Positions 1 through 12,200 of a stretch of 26,392 nucleotides of DNA are shown here, piece after piece (within the stretch, counting starts at the first letter, position 1; each line of letters begins with the position of its first letter). The notes beneath the pieces were generated by a model. It searched no databases. It saw only the letters and a list, made by a program, of their open reading frames with translations, and had not been told where the DNA came from. The stretch is from Lingula anatina (lineage: Eukaryota > Brachiopoda > Lingulata > Lingulida > Lingulidae), in contig NW_019773681.1 of assembly GCF_001039355.2 (NCBI RefSeq), positions 592,836-619,227 of the forward strand, given 5' to 3'. The position numbers and the translations under genes are program-made.

Positions 1-27
1 TGTGGTGGTGGGTGTGGGGGGGGGGGT

Positions 28-60
<33 letters not shown>

Positions 61-62
61 CT
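1..62. repeat. Poly-G / GGGTG low-complexity tract
   Basis: Almost uninterrupted G, including a run of more than 30. It is prone to assembly or sequencing error and could form G-quadruplex. Downstream to 115 the sequence stays G- then C-rich. Confidence 0.9.
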
Positions 63-2040
63 GGATTGGGAGGGCGAGGACGCACCCCCTCCCCTCCCCC
101 CCCCCCGGCCCCATCTTTTTCAAAAAACGATTTAATTGCAGACCGGGTTAATATTAGAGTAAAAGGACTGAATTGTGAAAAAATCTTGAAAGAGCCGAGA
201 GAATATCATTAACATTATCATTTGTGTCCGTCCTTATAGCCGAAATGTACATGTACAGTGTATATGCAAAGCAAAAAAAGAACGGACGCCCTTGGCAAAA
301 ATCCAGGAAAAAAAGGTTGAAAAGACGTCTCCGGCGTTTTTTGATGCTTTCACAAATTGATCGAAACCAAGCAGTCGTCCAGCCGAGTACATAGAGACGA
401 TGTGGGCTTCTGCTGGGGTGGCGACTTATAAAAATATCATAAAAATAGCATTTAACAAAACGCCATACATAATAGCGTTTAATTACCATATAATTCCAAC
501 CTTTAACAAAATACTATACATAAAAGTGTTTATATCATACATAATAGTCTTTTTAAACAACGCGTTCAACATTTGGTCTGACCATAAATTGCGTTACTCT
601 GGCCTGAGTTTTGGAAGTCACTGGAAATTATTCTCTACATCATAAGAATACCTCTGCCGTTTTCCAGCACTATCTGAAATTCAGGGTTGCAGCAACATCT
701 CAACAATGTGAAAATCTGTGCATAACCTCGAATGTCTGTGCGATTGATTTAATATGATTTTTATACTAAATATTTGTACAGCTTACACAATTTTGATGTT
801 GTAAGATAATGTAATGCAAATTATATAATGTTAAATAGTTACAAAACTCGTGGTATTTTGTGAAAAAAATGAGCTTTTTAGTAAAAAGAAGGGAGAAATT
901 TTAAAATAAGTGATCAAATTGTTTTTTTTTTATCCTTTTTTCAACTTAAACCATAAGATACATGTAAACGCGTTTTCACTTTTTTGTTCGTCGCTGGCGA
1001 GTCTACTACTACTGCTACATCCTATATAAGTGTAGTCACTGCTTACAAATCAAAGCATTTAATATCATAGATATAACCCATATCTGAATTTTTGTTTTTT
1101 CTATAATTATAGAACTGGCGCGCCCTTCTAGCTAGTGGTCCGTATATTGTTCATCATCTTTTTTTTTTTTTTTAATTTTTTTCATCATTATATATTTTAC
1201 GTCGATGTTTTTTTTGTAAATTTGTTAAAAAAATAAAATAACTATCATAAAACTCAAAATCCGAATTGTGATTGAATAGGCTTGAATTTATACGCCTAAG
1301 CATTTTTCTCCGCATTTCTTTCAGCGCGTATGTATATTCAATTCAATTATCAAGTACATATTTCGAAATCCTCCCTCTTCTAGTGCGCATATTATTTTTG
1401 GAGTTGTATATCAATATACATTTATGCAACTCTTTCACTTTTAAGACTAAAAAGTTTTCAATCCCTCAAAATGGTGCGAAAAAAAAAGGACCACGCGACA
1501 TGAAGAGAGCGTAAGTTTCCACCGCCACATAAACAGGACTATTTTACTTCATGTTTTAAAAATTTGAATTAGCGATAATTTTTTTTTATAAAATGCGGGA
1601 AAGCAATATCGCTAGATAAATTTTTTTTCATCCGCGCTCTTGCTTTTCGCGTTAAGAGATTTTTTTTCTTTTTCTGAAAATAATTTTCAGAAAATAATCA
1701 GTGTAGCGAACGTATTTGGCATCAATTTGAACTTTAAGAAAGAATTTTTAAAAAAAGAAACAATAACGTTTAAAACAAAGACAAATTACGAAAAAAAAAA
1801 AAGAAAAGAAAAAAAGAAAAATACCATGGCATTCGCAGCAAATTAAAAACAGCATTTTCATAACTGTTAGAAGAAAAATAGCAATTTGTGCTAAAAAAAA
1901 TTAAAAAATTAAAAAACAAAAATACAATAGAATAAATTATCATCTTCCCACAGTTTAGGTCCCTACGCCTAAAAAATAAACATGACTTTGAAATTGAATC
2001 GCATGAGATAAAAACAAACAAAAAAAATATATGAAAGCGA
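63..2040. other. AT-rich upstream DNA, no gene recognised
   Basis: Many homopolymer A/T runs; no coding pattern beyond the tentative minus ORF at 234-392. A plus-strand donor-like GC|GTAAGT at 1510 follows a short open stretch, but nothing ties it to AGO. Confidence 0.6.
234..392 (-). other. Short minus-strand ORF with TATA-like box
   Basis: A 52-codon ORF begins MYSAGRLLGFDQFVKASKNA. A TATAAG sequence lies about 35 bp before its ATG (around 420-430). The first ~35 residues look protein-like and GC-richer; the last part is a low-complexity run. It is unrecognised and could be chance or a first exon. Confidence 0.15.
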
Positions 2041-2052
2041 CTGCTACTCACC

Positions 2053-2114
2053 TTGCTGAGCGCCTCTCCCGACAGATTAGGATTTCTCAGCTCGTCGCGT
2101 GATTGCGGTTCACC
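2053..2114 (-). other. Possible exon of a divergent minus-strand gene
   Basis: On the minus strand, CTCAGCAAG|GTGAGT is an excellent 5' splice site (donor GT at 2051-2052). TTACAG lies directly before 2114. Between them one frame is open: GEPQSRDELRNPNLSGEALS. The segment is CpG-rich compared with the DNA to its left. It may be an internal exon or a non-coding first exon starting further right. The protein is not recognised, and no further exon of it could be identified in 1-2050. Confidence 0.3.
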
Positions 2115-3225
2115 TGTAAGTTGTTGTATTCACGCTTCATTGGAATCGTATCGAGTCCAGGTTTCACAGAAGTCGGCGTTCTCGGTAAGCGTTTAACACG
2201 CGGAAATTCCGGGCACCGCTTTAGAAAAAAAGGTAAGCAGCACGATGTTTGATTAAGTTTACTAATTCTTGTACTAAGGCTGAATACTAAGAGTAACTTT
2301 TTGATCGACTGTAACGAAAGTGTTGCGACCCGTTTCACAAAAAAGTACGAATTTTTTGTTGTTTTAGGGCGACAGTTGTTTTAGGGTCGAACTGGATAGG
2401 CAATTGCTAGTTTGACTTCGGGCTGAAAATTCGAGCACTCAGTGTGAGAAGGTGAAATATGTTGCTACGGAGAAATTTTAGGACAATATTCTAGGTAGTG
2501 TGGTCCTTTTAAGGGCCACCCCTTTCTTTCTGTTACAGGTGTTTATCATCGTATCGTTTTTTGTTGTTTTTTTTTTATCACAGTACCCCATAACATATTC
2601 CCTGGATAATATGTCGATCATCGTTGGAGAACCCATAACGGGCCAGCGACCTCACAGTTGAATTTTTGGTAGACCTAAAACGAAGGGAAAATGTAAAGGT
2701 GCTGTAAATTGTGTTAGATGTGCAAGGTCACAATCAACAGCGCAACGCGTCTCACCAAATGACCCTTACCTTGTGAGGACTTAAAAGTAAAATTAAAAAA
2801 TAGAATATTGTTTTATATCATGCTATACATGTTTTCGTGGTCACTTCTGAATAGGGAATTAGGTGGCGTGGAATTGGCAAAAGCAAACGACAAAAATCCA
2901 ACCTCCGTCGTTCCGCCCTTCGGCTTACTCACCCTCACTGAGCCGCAGCAAATTCGTCAAATTTTCCAACTTTAAACAATATGGGCGACTCTTCCACGTT
3001 ACACAACATTCCAGTTTTAAATATTTTGCTAGATTATTTGTATAAATCAACACCGACCACTGGACAAAAGCCCCTAAACTCGCAAATCGTTCCGCGTAAT
3101 GCCGCGCTTGAAATTAGACAACCCTTTATGTTACCCCTGTCGGCCATTTTGGTTTTGAAATATTTTATTGTACTCTGCAAGCTTAATCGAAATACTCGTC
3201 AGTAGTGCAGGTAACAAGTCCCTCC
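2115..3225 (+). promoter_or_regulatory. Probable AGO promoter and 5' UTR region
   Basis: This is the segment between the divergent exon candidate and the AGO ATG. It is visibly richer in CpG than the flanks (2090-2220, 2640-2760, 2900-2960, 3050-3110). No convincing TATA box or initiator could be singled out. GTGCAG|GTAACA at 3207-3210 could serve as donor or acceptor within the UTR. The assignment rests on position only. Confidence 0.4.
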
Positions 3226-3244
3226 ATGTTCCCAATAGGCACAG
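3226..3244 (+). CDS. AGO: AGO exon 1 (first coding exon, 19 nt of CDS)
   Basis: ATG TTC CCA ATA GGC ACA G followed by a good donor (CACAG|GTGAGA) encodes MFPIGT plus one base. It ends in phase 1, exactly what exon 2 at 4520 needs (G+GT = Gly). Short starts of the kind M-(F/Y)-P-(I/V)-G are, from memory, common in invertebrate AGO1-type proteins; this is unverified. No other ATG with a phase-1 donor was found between 2000 and 4519. The upstream limit of this exon (5' UTR) cannot be fixed; the sequence before the ATG contains upstream ATGs such as 2981, so an upstream splice is possible. Confidence 0.7.
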
Positions 3245-6200
3245 GTGAGATCAAAGTCAATAGTGGATACGGATTTTTAACACGAAACATCAGTAAACGT
3301 TACTTTTGAGACGTGTATAACGGGCACCTGTTGTTAGAAATGGGGGAAAATCCCCTGACGCCTTGAGCAACCTTTTCAGACAAAGACCCAATGTTTTGGA
3401 TCTTTATGTTTTGATATAGAAGAAATCTCGGTTCGAAAACAGCCGAAATGAATGTGTTTGGCTTTTATGTTATTTAATAATCGGTTTAGTTTGAGTTTGG
3501 AGTGTTATCAATGGAAAATTCTAGTAGAAAATAAACTGTTTTGAACGCCTGTTGGATTTGGCTTTTGGATTTGGAGACACTGTTAACATCGGTTGCTGCA
3601 AACTTTCGATTTAAAATTTGCTAAATTTTTCTATTTTAATGACACATTTTGTGGTGTTCCTCTCCTAAAGTCAGTTAAATTAGTTCTGGGCCTGTAAAAA
3701 ATTCTTAATATTTTCCTTTACAATGTAGTTCGGGGGAAGTCCTTGTTAAACCTAAGTAAAAGTGGTTTCGGTACTTCTGCAGCATTTCCCTCTACCTTAT
3801 AAGTCTTTGGCTGTTTATGTATTTTTCAAAATTATGTTGTGGCCCTTGGCAATGTTTCTGCTGTAGCTGAAAGAATCAATATGTGTAAAAAAATTAAAAT
3901 TTCCAAAAATCTGATCAGGCTTGCCACTGTTTGAAAAAATCTTGTGGTTTGTACTGGTTTGACGTAAATTCCTCTTGCTGATGGACTTAACTGATGGTCA
4001 GTATTGCTGACTGTACTTCATTAATATTTCTTCACATTAATGGGTGAATTTTGTAAATCATCCAGTAGAATAAGAATGATAAATATGAATAACTCTGATA
4101 CTGAAACTTACATTTAGCAACTGACCAACAATAGATCAGGTGGTCAGTCCATCCAGGTCATTTACCTGGCTAAAGAAGGGTCTCAGGTTGAGACCGCAAT
4201 GTCATTTGCTAAATGTTACTTCCAGTATCAGAGTTTTTCATATTTATCATGTCTTCACAATGTTAAGGAAAGAGACAGACCCTTTTGTCCTTTCAGATAT
4301 CTCATAGACCACTGGTCTAATACAGAAATAATGCTCAGTAACTGGAAAATAATACAGAATATTACTGGCCCAAGTTCATTTTTTTCCTGGTATTTTGCAA
4401 CATAGGCCGGCAAGATGTAAATACAGTGGAAATAACCTAAATAATATGACCTTTGTACTATGGACTTTACTATGACCTATATAAACTATGGCCTGTACAA
4501 TATGATCTATATATTTCAGGTGGGGACAATGGGAGCGTCCCAGGTTTTCCACAGAGTTTTCAGTACCCACAGCCTGTACGACCCCCTATCACCACCAGCA
4601 TGAGCAGCATGAGTGACCAGAGTATGATGGGTGAGTACATGGTGGCATTACCATCTGTGTGTGTGTGTGGGGGGGGGTACATGGTGATGTTACCATCTGT
4701 CTCAATGTGAACATGGTGATATTACCAGCTGCATGTGTACGTGGTGATATTACCATGTGTGTGTGTTTACATGTTGATGTTACCATCTGTGTGTGTTTAC
4801 ACGGTGATATTACCATCTGTGTGTGTTTACATGGTGATATTACCATCTGTGTGTGTTTACATGGTGATATTACTATGTGTGTGTGTGTGTGTATTGTGAT
4901 GTTACAATCTGTCTCTGTGTGAGTATGGTGCTTTCCTGGTTTGCGTGTGTGAGTACATGGTGACATTACTATGTGTGTGTATGTGGGTACATGGTGATAT
5001 TACCATCTGTGTGGTCACCCGAATACAGTACCATTTGGCATTTGTGATTGCACATGGAGATACTACCATCAAGCATGTATGGGTGAATTTCATTTATTGC
5101 TTGGATAAAGTCTTGTTTAGAACACCTTGCAGCAGTAGAATCTGAGAATTAACAGGATTGCTTTTTAAGTGGGGTCGGCCATATTTAGTGAGTGGGTCAG
5201 TAAGTCTGCAGGTTATCTGTTCTGAATGTGCTCACTAAGTGGTACAATGAAGTGTCCAAGCAAATTGTACAAATAACACCCCATTTCCATAGATTAGATC
5301 GACCTACTTTAGATCGACCTAACTCCCTGGGGGTTCATGCTAAATAGCTGTCAGCCGGGCGGACACGAAAGTTAATTATCCCCTTACAGCTTGTAGTAGG
5401 CGGGACGGACATTTAAGTCGGATTATCTGAAAGTAATCTAGTGAGACTCCCCGCGGGGATAGATCGATCTAAAATCTATGGGAATAGAGCCTTAGTGGAC
5501 TGGTCACATGAATGTTATACTTGAATACTCATTTGTGTGTACATGGCCACAGTACCATCAGTATGTGTGTGGATACATGGAAACATTACCATCTATATAA
5601 GAGTTGGAGCAAAAATTGAAAGGCTTATGATACATATAAGTAAGAGTTCATGTGAAAGATTTTGATCTTCTTGGAAAAAATGAGGAGTACTTACATACTG
5701 TTGCCATGACCATACCGTAACCGTACTGAAAACTTCAACAAAACGTTTTTGAAGTTCATAGATTGTATTTCAATAAATTACGTAAACTTGTACAATAACG
5801 TTATCTCATGAAAACTTGGGATAAGTGGAGAAAACTGGAGAGACCGTGACGCTGAAACTGAATGAAATGTCCCATAACAGGGCAGGAATTCAAATAAATA
5901 AGCATGTCATATGACATGCGTGAACTCATCTCCCTGTACATGTCACTGTGACCTTCGTGTAGCACGTGCTACAGTTACACATCCATTGCCAATATTGGTT
6001 GGAATCTGGGCCATTACATTGCCTAGGCGGTTTCGTATTTTTTCGTGGTTTCCTGTATCCTGTCATTTTCCTGACGAAGGAAAGGTCTTGCGATGAGAAG
6101 CAATGTTTTATTATTAGAAATATGATCCCGAGTTTCCTTTCACTTTTACGCAGTGCTCTGTGTGTTTTACCTATGTATGAAGTTATGGTATCAGTCTTCC

Positions 6201-9200
6201 CAGGCACACTTTGCTTTAGTTTTAAAAGTAAATTTTTTTTTTCATTTCGTGTAAGAAGTAACAAGCTGACACCAAACTTATACTTTTTCATCTCATGTAA
6301 CAGGCACATTCAGGGTTTTCAAACTAAAAAATTTTTAGTCTAAGGCAGAGACATGGCTGGGGTAGCGCTAGCAATTTTTTTCACTTAGCCGTATACCCAC
6401 ATTTTTGTCAATTTGTTATCAAAATGGTTATAATTTGGCTAAAACATGTCAAATCAAGCCCTTTTTCTTTAGCCAATTAAAGTCAGTTTTAGCATTTGGC
6501 TAAATTGGCGAGTGCTAGCGCTACCCCAGCATGGGTTTAAAATGTCTGAATACAGTAATGTCGTCACAGCGAGGTGTTATTAACAGTGTCTTAAGCCAGT
6601 CTGAATGCTCCCACTGTCCAACTAAAATGTTGTCACACTTAGGCATTATCTACGGTTTGATTTAAACCAGTCTAAATGCTCCCACAGTCCATCTAAAATG
6701 TTGTCACATTTAGGCATTATCTACGGTTTGATTTAAACCAGTCTGAATGCTCCTACTGTCCAAGTAAAATGTCACACTTGGGCATTATCTGCGGTTTGAT
6801 TTAAACCAGTCTAAATGCTCCCACAGTCCATCTAAAATGTTGTCACATTTAGGCATTATCTACGGTTTGAATTAAACCAGTCTGAATGCTCCTACTGTCC
6901 AAGTAAAATGTCACACTTGGGCATTATCTGCGGTTTGATTTAAACCAGTCTGAATGCTCCTACTGTCCAAATGAAATGTTGTCACACTTACGCATTATGT
7001 GCGGTTTGATTTAAACCAGTCTGAATGCTCCGACTGTCCAGCTGCAATTGAACAAGTCTAGCGGTTCAATTTAAACCAGTCTGAAGACACCTTCAAGCTT
7101 CTTTTGTTGTTTTATCAGTGACAGCAGTTTAATTTTAGCCAGTCTGAAGGCACCTTCAAGCCTCTGCTGTTGTTTTATCAGTGATAGCGGTTTAATTTAA
7201 ACCAGTCTGAACACACCTTCAAGCTTCTTTTGTTGTTTTATCAGTGACAGCAGTTTAATTTTAGCCAGTCAGAACACACCTTCAAGCCTCTGTTGTTGTT
7301 TTATCAGTGAAAGAACACATGTTTGACCTGAGGTTGTTGTCCTCAGGCCTGTCAGTACAGCTCATGGTACAGCTGTTTTATCTACCTGGCCACGTGTTGA
7401 CCTGGTGGCTTATCAACGGGACACTTGGGACAGAGGTATTCTCTCCCTTATTCTTATCTAAATGGAGAGGAAGCTGTGAGGTTCATTTAGGGGAGGGGGG
7501 AGACAGGAAAAAAATCTGTATTCTTATCTAAATAAGGTGGATGTTTTGCGGGGTGGGAAGGGGGGAAGCAGAAAAAAAACTTTCAATTTTTCCTTATTCA
7601 AAATGAGTGAAGGCTGTGAGCTGGGGTAGCGCTAGCAATTTTTTTCCCTTTGCCAAATCACCACTTTTTTGTCAATTTGTTATCCAAATGGTTCTAATTT
7701 GATTAAAATTAGTCAAATCAAGCCCTTTTCTTTAGCCAATTTAAAGGGATAATAACTCTTCGTATGAAATCTGTATTTCACAATAAAAACATTGTGAGTG
7801 ACTCATAAAAATATAATATATTCTGTTTTCCCACAAAAACGGCTGTTATAGCTATTATTCTGATATCTGAGCTTGTCTTTAGACCACGTGACCTCCATTG
7901 ATGGCTATACTCTGTTATAATCTCTTAAGAGATTTTAACAAAAAACCAAACTTTTAAGAAAAAAACCAGGGACTAACTTTGAATGTAAAAATGGATTCAT
8001 TAACCATTGGTAAGTATGGGAAAATTGTTGTTTACTCCAGGAAAATTCATTTTTTGGCCGAAACGAAGAGTTATTATCACTTAAAGTCAGTTTTAGCATT
8101 TGGCTAAATTGGCGAGTGTTAGCGCTATCCCAGCTGTGAGGTGCACTTAAAAGGGGGGGGGGAGGGGGAACTAGTATTCTTTCCTTATTCAAATCAGTAA
8201 GTGGAGAACAGGCTGTGAGGTGCACTTGAAGGGAAAAAGGGGACAGGAGGAGCTGGTATTCTTGGTAAAGCTGCAAAAATTCTGGTCTTAAGTTGAGGCA
8301 AATTTACATGCTGAAGTCCTTTTTGGAACAGACCCAAGGTATTTTTAGTTTTTCTCATCATAAAAGGGGATGGAATTTGGTCATTGTTTGAAGGCAAATT
8401 TATTCTCCACTTCTTATTGATTGGTATTAAAGGAGACGGATGGATATCTGGCTGTGTTTCCAGTTCGCTTTATGGCTTGCCATAGTTAGTGCTATTTAAA
8501 CAGTAAAATTAGTCTGCTACTCTGCAAGTGTGGATGAGATAAATTTTGTGGCGTTAGATTGAGGCATACAGTAAGAAAACATAATCACATCACATCTTGA
8601 GAAAGAATGCACTAAGTTGGGCTGTCACAAATTGACTTGGAATGCGCCCTATCCGTATTGTTCCTCTGACGTTTCTCCTTGCGTAGACTAATCAATGAGG
8701 GGCTATAACTTATTAAAAAGCTACATGTCCTTGACTTCTGATAATTGAAAATGTCTATCTAGGTTTCTGTAGGCTGCAAAGATGGTGGAAACCTCAGAAG
8801 ATGTGTTTTTTTTTTTTATTTGACGTAACCTCCTTTTGCGTGCGTAGGCAGTCCTAATATGAAAATAGACTGTGTTTAAACTGAGAATGCAGTTATTGGC
8901 GTTCCCATATAAAAGATGGGATTGAAAGAGAAAAAAAAAAAGATGTAGATTAAGTGGTATTTAATGGCAGAAGCTGAATGTACTTTAACAATGTTGGGGC
9001 TTGCTAGTTTGAGAGAGAGGGAGAGAGAATTTGGAATAAAAACACGCCTATTTGTATTGATTTATTTATGATTCAAGGAATTTGTCATTGGCTGCTGTAT
9101 TGGAGTATTGAGATAAATTTGATAGGAGGTTCATCTTTTCTTTACTTTTTTGTTATAAAACAAGCGTAATTTTTCTTACTGTTACTGATTCACCTTGGTT

Positions 9201-12200
9201 CAAAGTAGATAGAATTTCTTTTGTTTTACTAAAAGTTTTGACCAATATCAGTCCGAAGTTTTCTTGTGTAAACAGGCTGCTGCCCCACTTCAGCTGTTGC
9301 ACGCCAGTGCCAGCAGTGTGTAGGGTGTCTGGTTTGAGACACCAGCTTGGGGTTGACGGTAGTTAGTAGCTAGATCAATATAGACAAATTTGAATTACTA
9401 TATTTTCTTTATCAGAGTAAATCTAAGTGATAAAAATAAATTGTAGTTCAAGAAAAAAAAAAAAACTTTGAAAGAAAGATGTTCATGTGGAAACATTTTG
9501 AGCAATTAAAATTGATAAACGTTGAAAACAATGAACTAGAGGTGTTATAAATCTTTGAGAAATTATCGTATCAGGGCACCAGTACATTAACCTTGCATCC
9601 CCTCTGACCCTGTGATAAACTAAATATATATATATATATATATTAGAATAAAGACAATGGGTCCTAATTGATATATTTATAATATATCTATTGCCAAATC
9701 CGCTATAACACATTCAACATATAGACGTGGCTGTCAGTGAAAAAATGACATATCGTCACTGAGACTGTTGTCTTCTACAGCCTTGCCACTTAGTATTAAT
9801 TAAGATGCTTAAAAGGAATCTTTTTCCACACAGCACATTTGGGGCAAGTGTCACAAAGGAATTTTAGCTCTAGAATTGGTTTAAACTCTTACTTAGGTCA
9901 CAAAATGAGTAGTGTCTGTACTTAAATTAAGTAAATAATTGGTCTGAATTTCTTTCTTGTAATTAAACAGGCACAATTATCCCAATGCTGAATTGTTCCT
10001 AAACACAAAAGGTAGAATTTGGGTTAAAAAATCTAGACTAATTTTTCAGACTCCAATACTCTTAAAAAAAGGGAAAAAACGGGGGATTTCTTTTTTCTTT
10101 GTGAAACGGGCCCCTTATCACTGTAATCACCATGTGAAATTAATGAACAGACCTGACGAGAAATATGACAATTATAGAACGTTGCCACTGATACTATGTG
10201 GGCGTCTATCTCCTAGCTTTATCATATGGACGTGACACAATTGATATGTGTGGCATTGTACTATTGGAGTTCAAATTGTGTGATGGAACGTGCACTGCTC
10301 ACAGGGAAGATAGTGCTAGCCTGTAGCCTTGGGAATCGTTGATTAATAAGAATTATATTGATAAGAGTGGTTGCTATCAGATAGGGTAAAGTATATATAT
10401 AATATATAATACATCAGACTGACTGTTGCAGAGTTAATTTTGGTCGAGGAAGATATTTGAAAATTATTTTCTTCAATTCGATTGTATTGTTAAGTGTATG
10501 TGGAAGTGAAGGTTGTATAGAATTTTGTCGAGAAATATTTGAAGGTTATTTCACTGTATGTTCTGCTCATATTTAAGACCTGCTTTTAAAAAAATCATTA
10601 GGTTGTTCGGTAAGAAGAAACTTTTATCCTTTGACGAGACTTGATAAAATGANCCTCTCCATTTGACTGTGTGCGTGCATTTGTGTGCATGCGTGAGTTA
10701 ATGTATTAAATTTCCACTAGACGTTAAGGTCCTCCGTTTTAACCTTCCATTGTAAGGATTAAAAGTGACCTCTTGACTCATTGTCTGCGTGTTACATTAC
10801 GGTTGCAAGTAATTTTCATAATTTGCGGTGGTCTCTCAGGAAGAGAATGATTAAGATTTGTGGTTTTTACAAGGAAAAAGAAGCACTTTATCTATTACAG
10901 AACAATTACAAAGGAATTTTCTTGGTATTTTCTTGTCACTCAGGAAGAGAAAATAATTAAATTCGCTAGATTCTACTAGAAAAGAAGCACTTAGTTGGCA
11001 AGGACTGTAGAGTTCACATTCACTAGTAAAGATGAAAGTGAATAAGAAGAAAATATGTTTATTTTATGACAAACAGGAAGAAAAACTTGGAAATATTTAA
11101 CAGATTATTGTTTTTCTGTATTCAGGAAAGTGATCTACTTATAAAGAAATTAGGGAAAAAATACAGAATACTATTTTTTTTAAAAGCTGTTGTATGACCG
11201 GTTTCAACATCAGTTTTATAATAGTTTTGTAATTTTTGGGGGTTTTGATTAATTTTACATAAGAAGATAAGCATCAAATTTGTAACTTGTAATTTAGAAG
11301 TGATAATGCAACTGAATATCCTTAAAGGGGAAAATAAATCGGTTACTGTAGTGTTAGGAAATTTAGACAAAGCATTTTCTTGGTAAAATCGCTCACAAGC
11401 AAGTTGCTATTCAAGATAAAAGACTCCACTTTTCACATTGATGGGAGTATTAAAGTGATACTGAAACAAAGCAAAAAAGACTGACATTATTAAATGAAAG
11501 GTGAAAGTGGTGTGTTAGGAAGAAAAAATAAAAAAAGGGAAAAAATTCAGATTTGGAGCTTTTGTCTCTGGTGTAGTTCAGTTGAAACTGTGATTCTGAA
11601 ATAAAAAGCAGGTATGAATCTTTGATTGAAACTATATTGAAGTAACAGCTGACGGTAACATCTTATTTTACCAGCTGGTGTATATAGATACTGACTGCTT
11701 CTGAATTTTTTTATAGTCAAACATTAAAACACCACTACTGATTAGTATTCTGCAGTTATGATATAGAGCGTAAATGTGGGCAGGTGCTTTTCTTGAAGGA
11801 AGTTTTCACTCTATATATTACTTTGTGAGCCAGAGATAAAAAAATAATATATTTTAGTACTTATAAACAAAATAATTTCTGTTTTCTAACACAATCCTTA
11901 GATTAGGCATTTGTGCTCATCAATCTGAGACTTGAGCTAATCCATTAATAAGACCTGGATTTTAGTAGCGAGGAGTCACTTGGAGTGCATTCCCATAGAT
12001 TTAGAGCGATCCGACTAGATTGACCTAACTCTCTGGGGGTTCACGCTTGTTTGCTGTCAGCCGAGGCACATGGTAGTTAATTACCCCCTTGCAGCTTTTA
12101 GTAGGCGGGACAGACATTTAAGCCGGCTAAGATGACAGTAATCTAGTGAGACTCCCCACAGGGATAGATCGATCTAAAATCTGTGGGAATGGGGTCTTGA

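Larger units (their letters stand above)
7433..8263 (+). repeat. G-rich ~75-bp tandem repeat split by a nested transposon
   Basis: Degenerate units TATTCTTATCTAAAT...GGCTGTGAGGTGCAC...followed by long G runs (7490, 7560, 8151-8162, 8231). The array is interrupted at 7621-8133 by family D copy 2, and units resume after it. Confidence 0.75.
8264..11984 (+). other. Intron 2 central part, nothing recognised as coding
   Basis: AT-rich intron sequence. It contains a (TA)n run at 9624-9644, and a fragment ending CTTTGTGAAACGGGCCCC near 10098-10113 related to the element at 14582. One undetermined base (n) is at 10653. Two imperfect local duplications are listed separately. Confidence 0.6.

Noticed and set aside
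1272-1514. Open frame ending near a GTAAGT donor at 1510
   Set aside because: Phase (2 bases left) does not fit exon 2 and the ORF is AT-rich; at most an untranslated upstream exon, for which there is no evidence.
2863-3205. Open frames starting at 2863 and 2981 as the AGO N-terminus
   Set aside because: Neither ends at a donor in phase 1; the ATG at 3226 with donor at 3245 fits exactly.
4589-5093. Open frames with repeated [12 protein letters not shown] and similar motifs
   Set aside because: Translation of the ~30-bp minisatellite and its TG runs, not a protein.
5925-6343. Overlapping ~125-codon open frames on both strands
   Set aside because: No domain, no splice context, and both strands open equally, as expected by chance in this sequence.
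6562-7308. CRISPR-like regular repeats
   Set aside because: Units are contiguous minisatellite copies without unique spacers, in a eukaryotic intron.
7307-7531. Open frame starting [11 protein letters not shown] with a possible exon 7361-7435
   Set aside because: It is open in a plausible size range but not AGO-like, and its ends are not phase-compatible with confidence; it begins inside a minisatellite.
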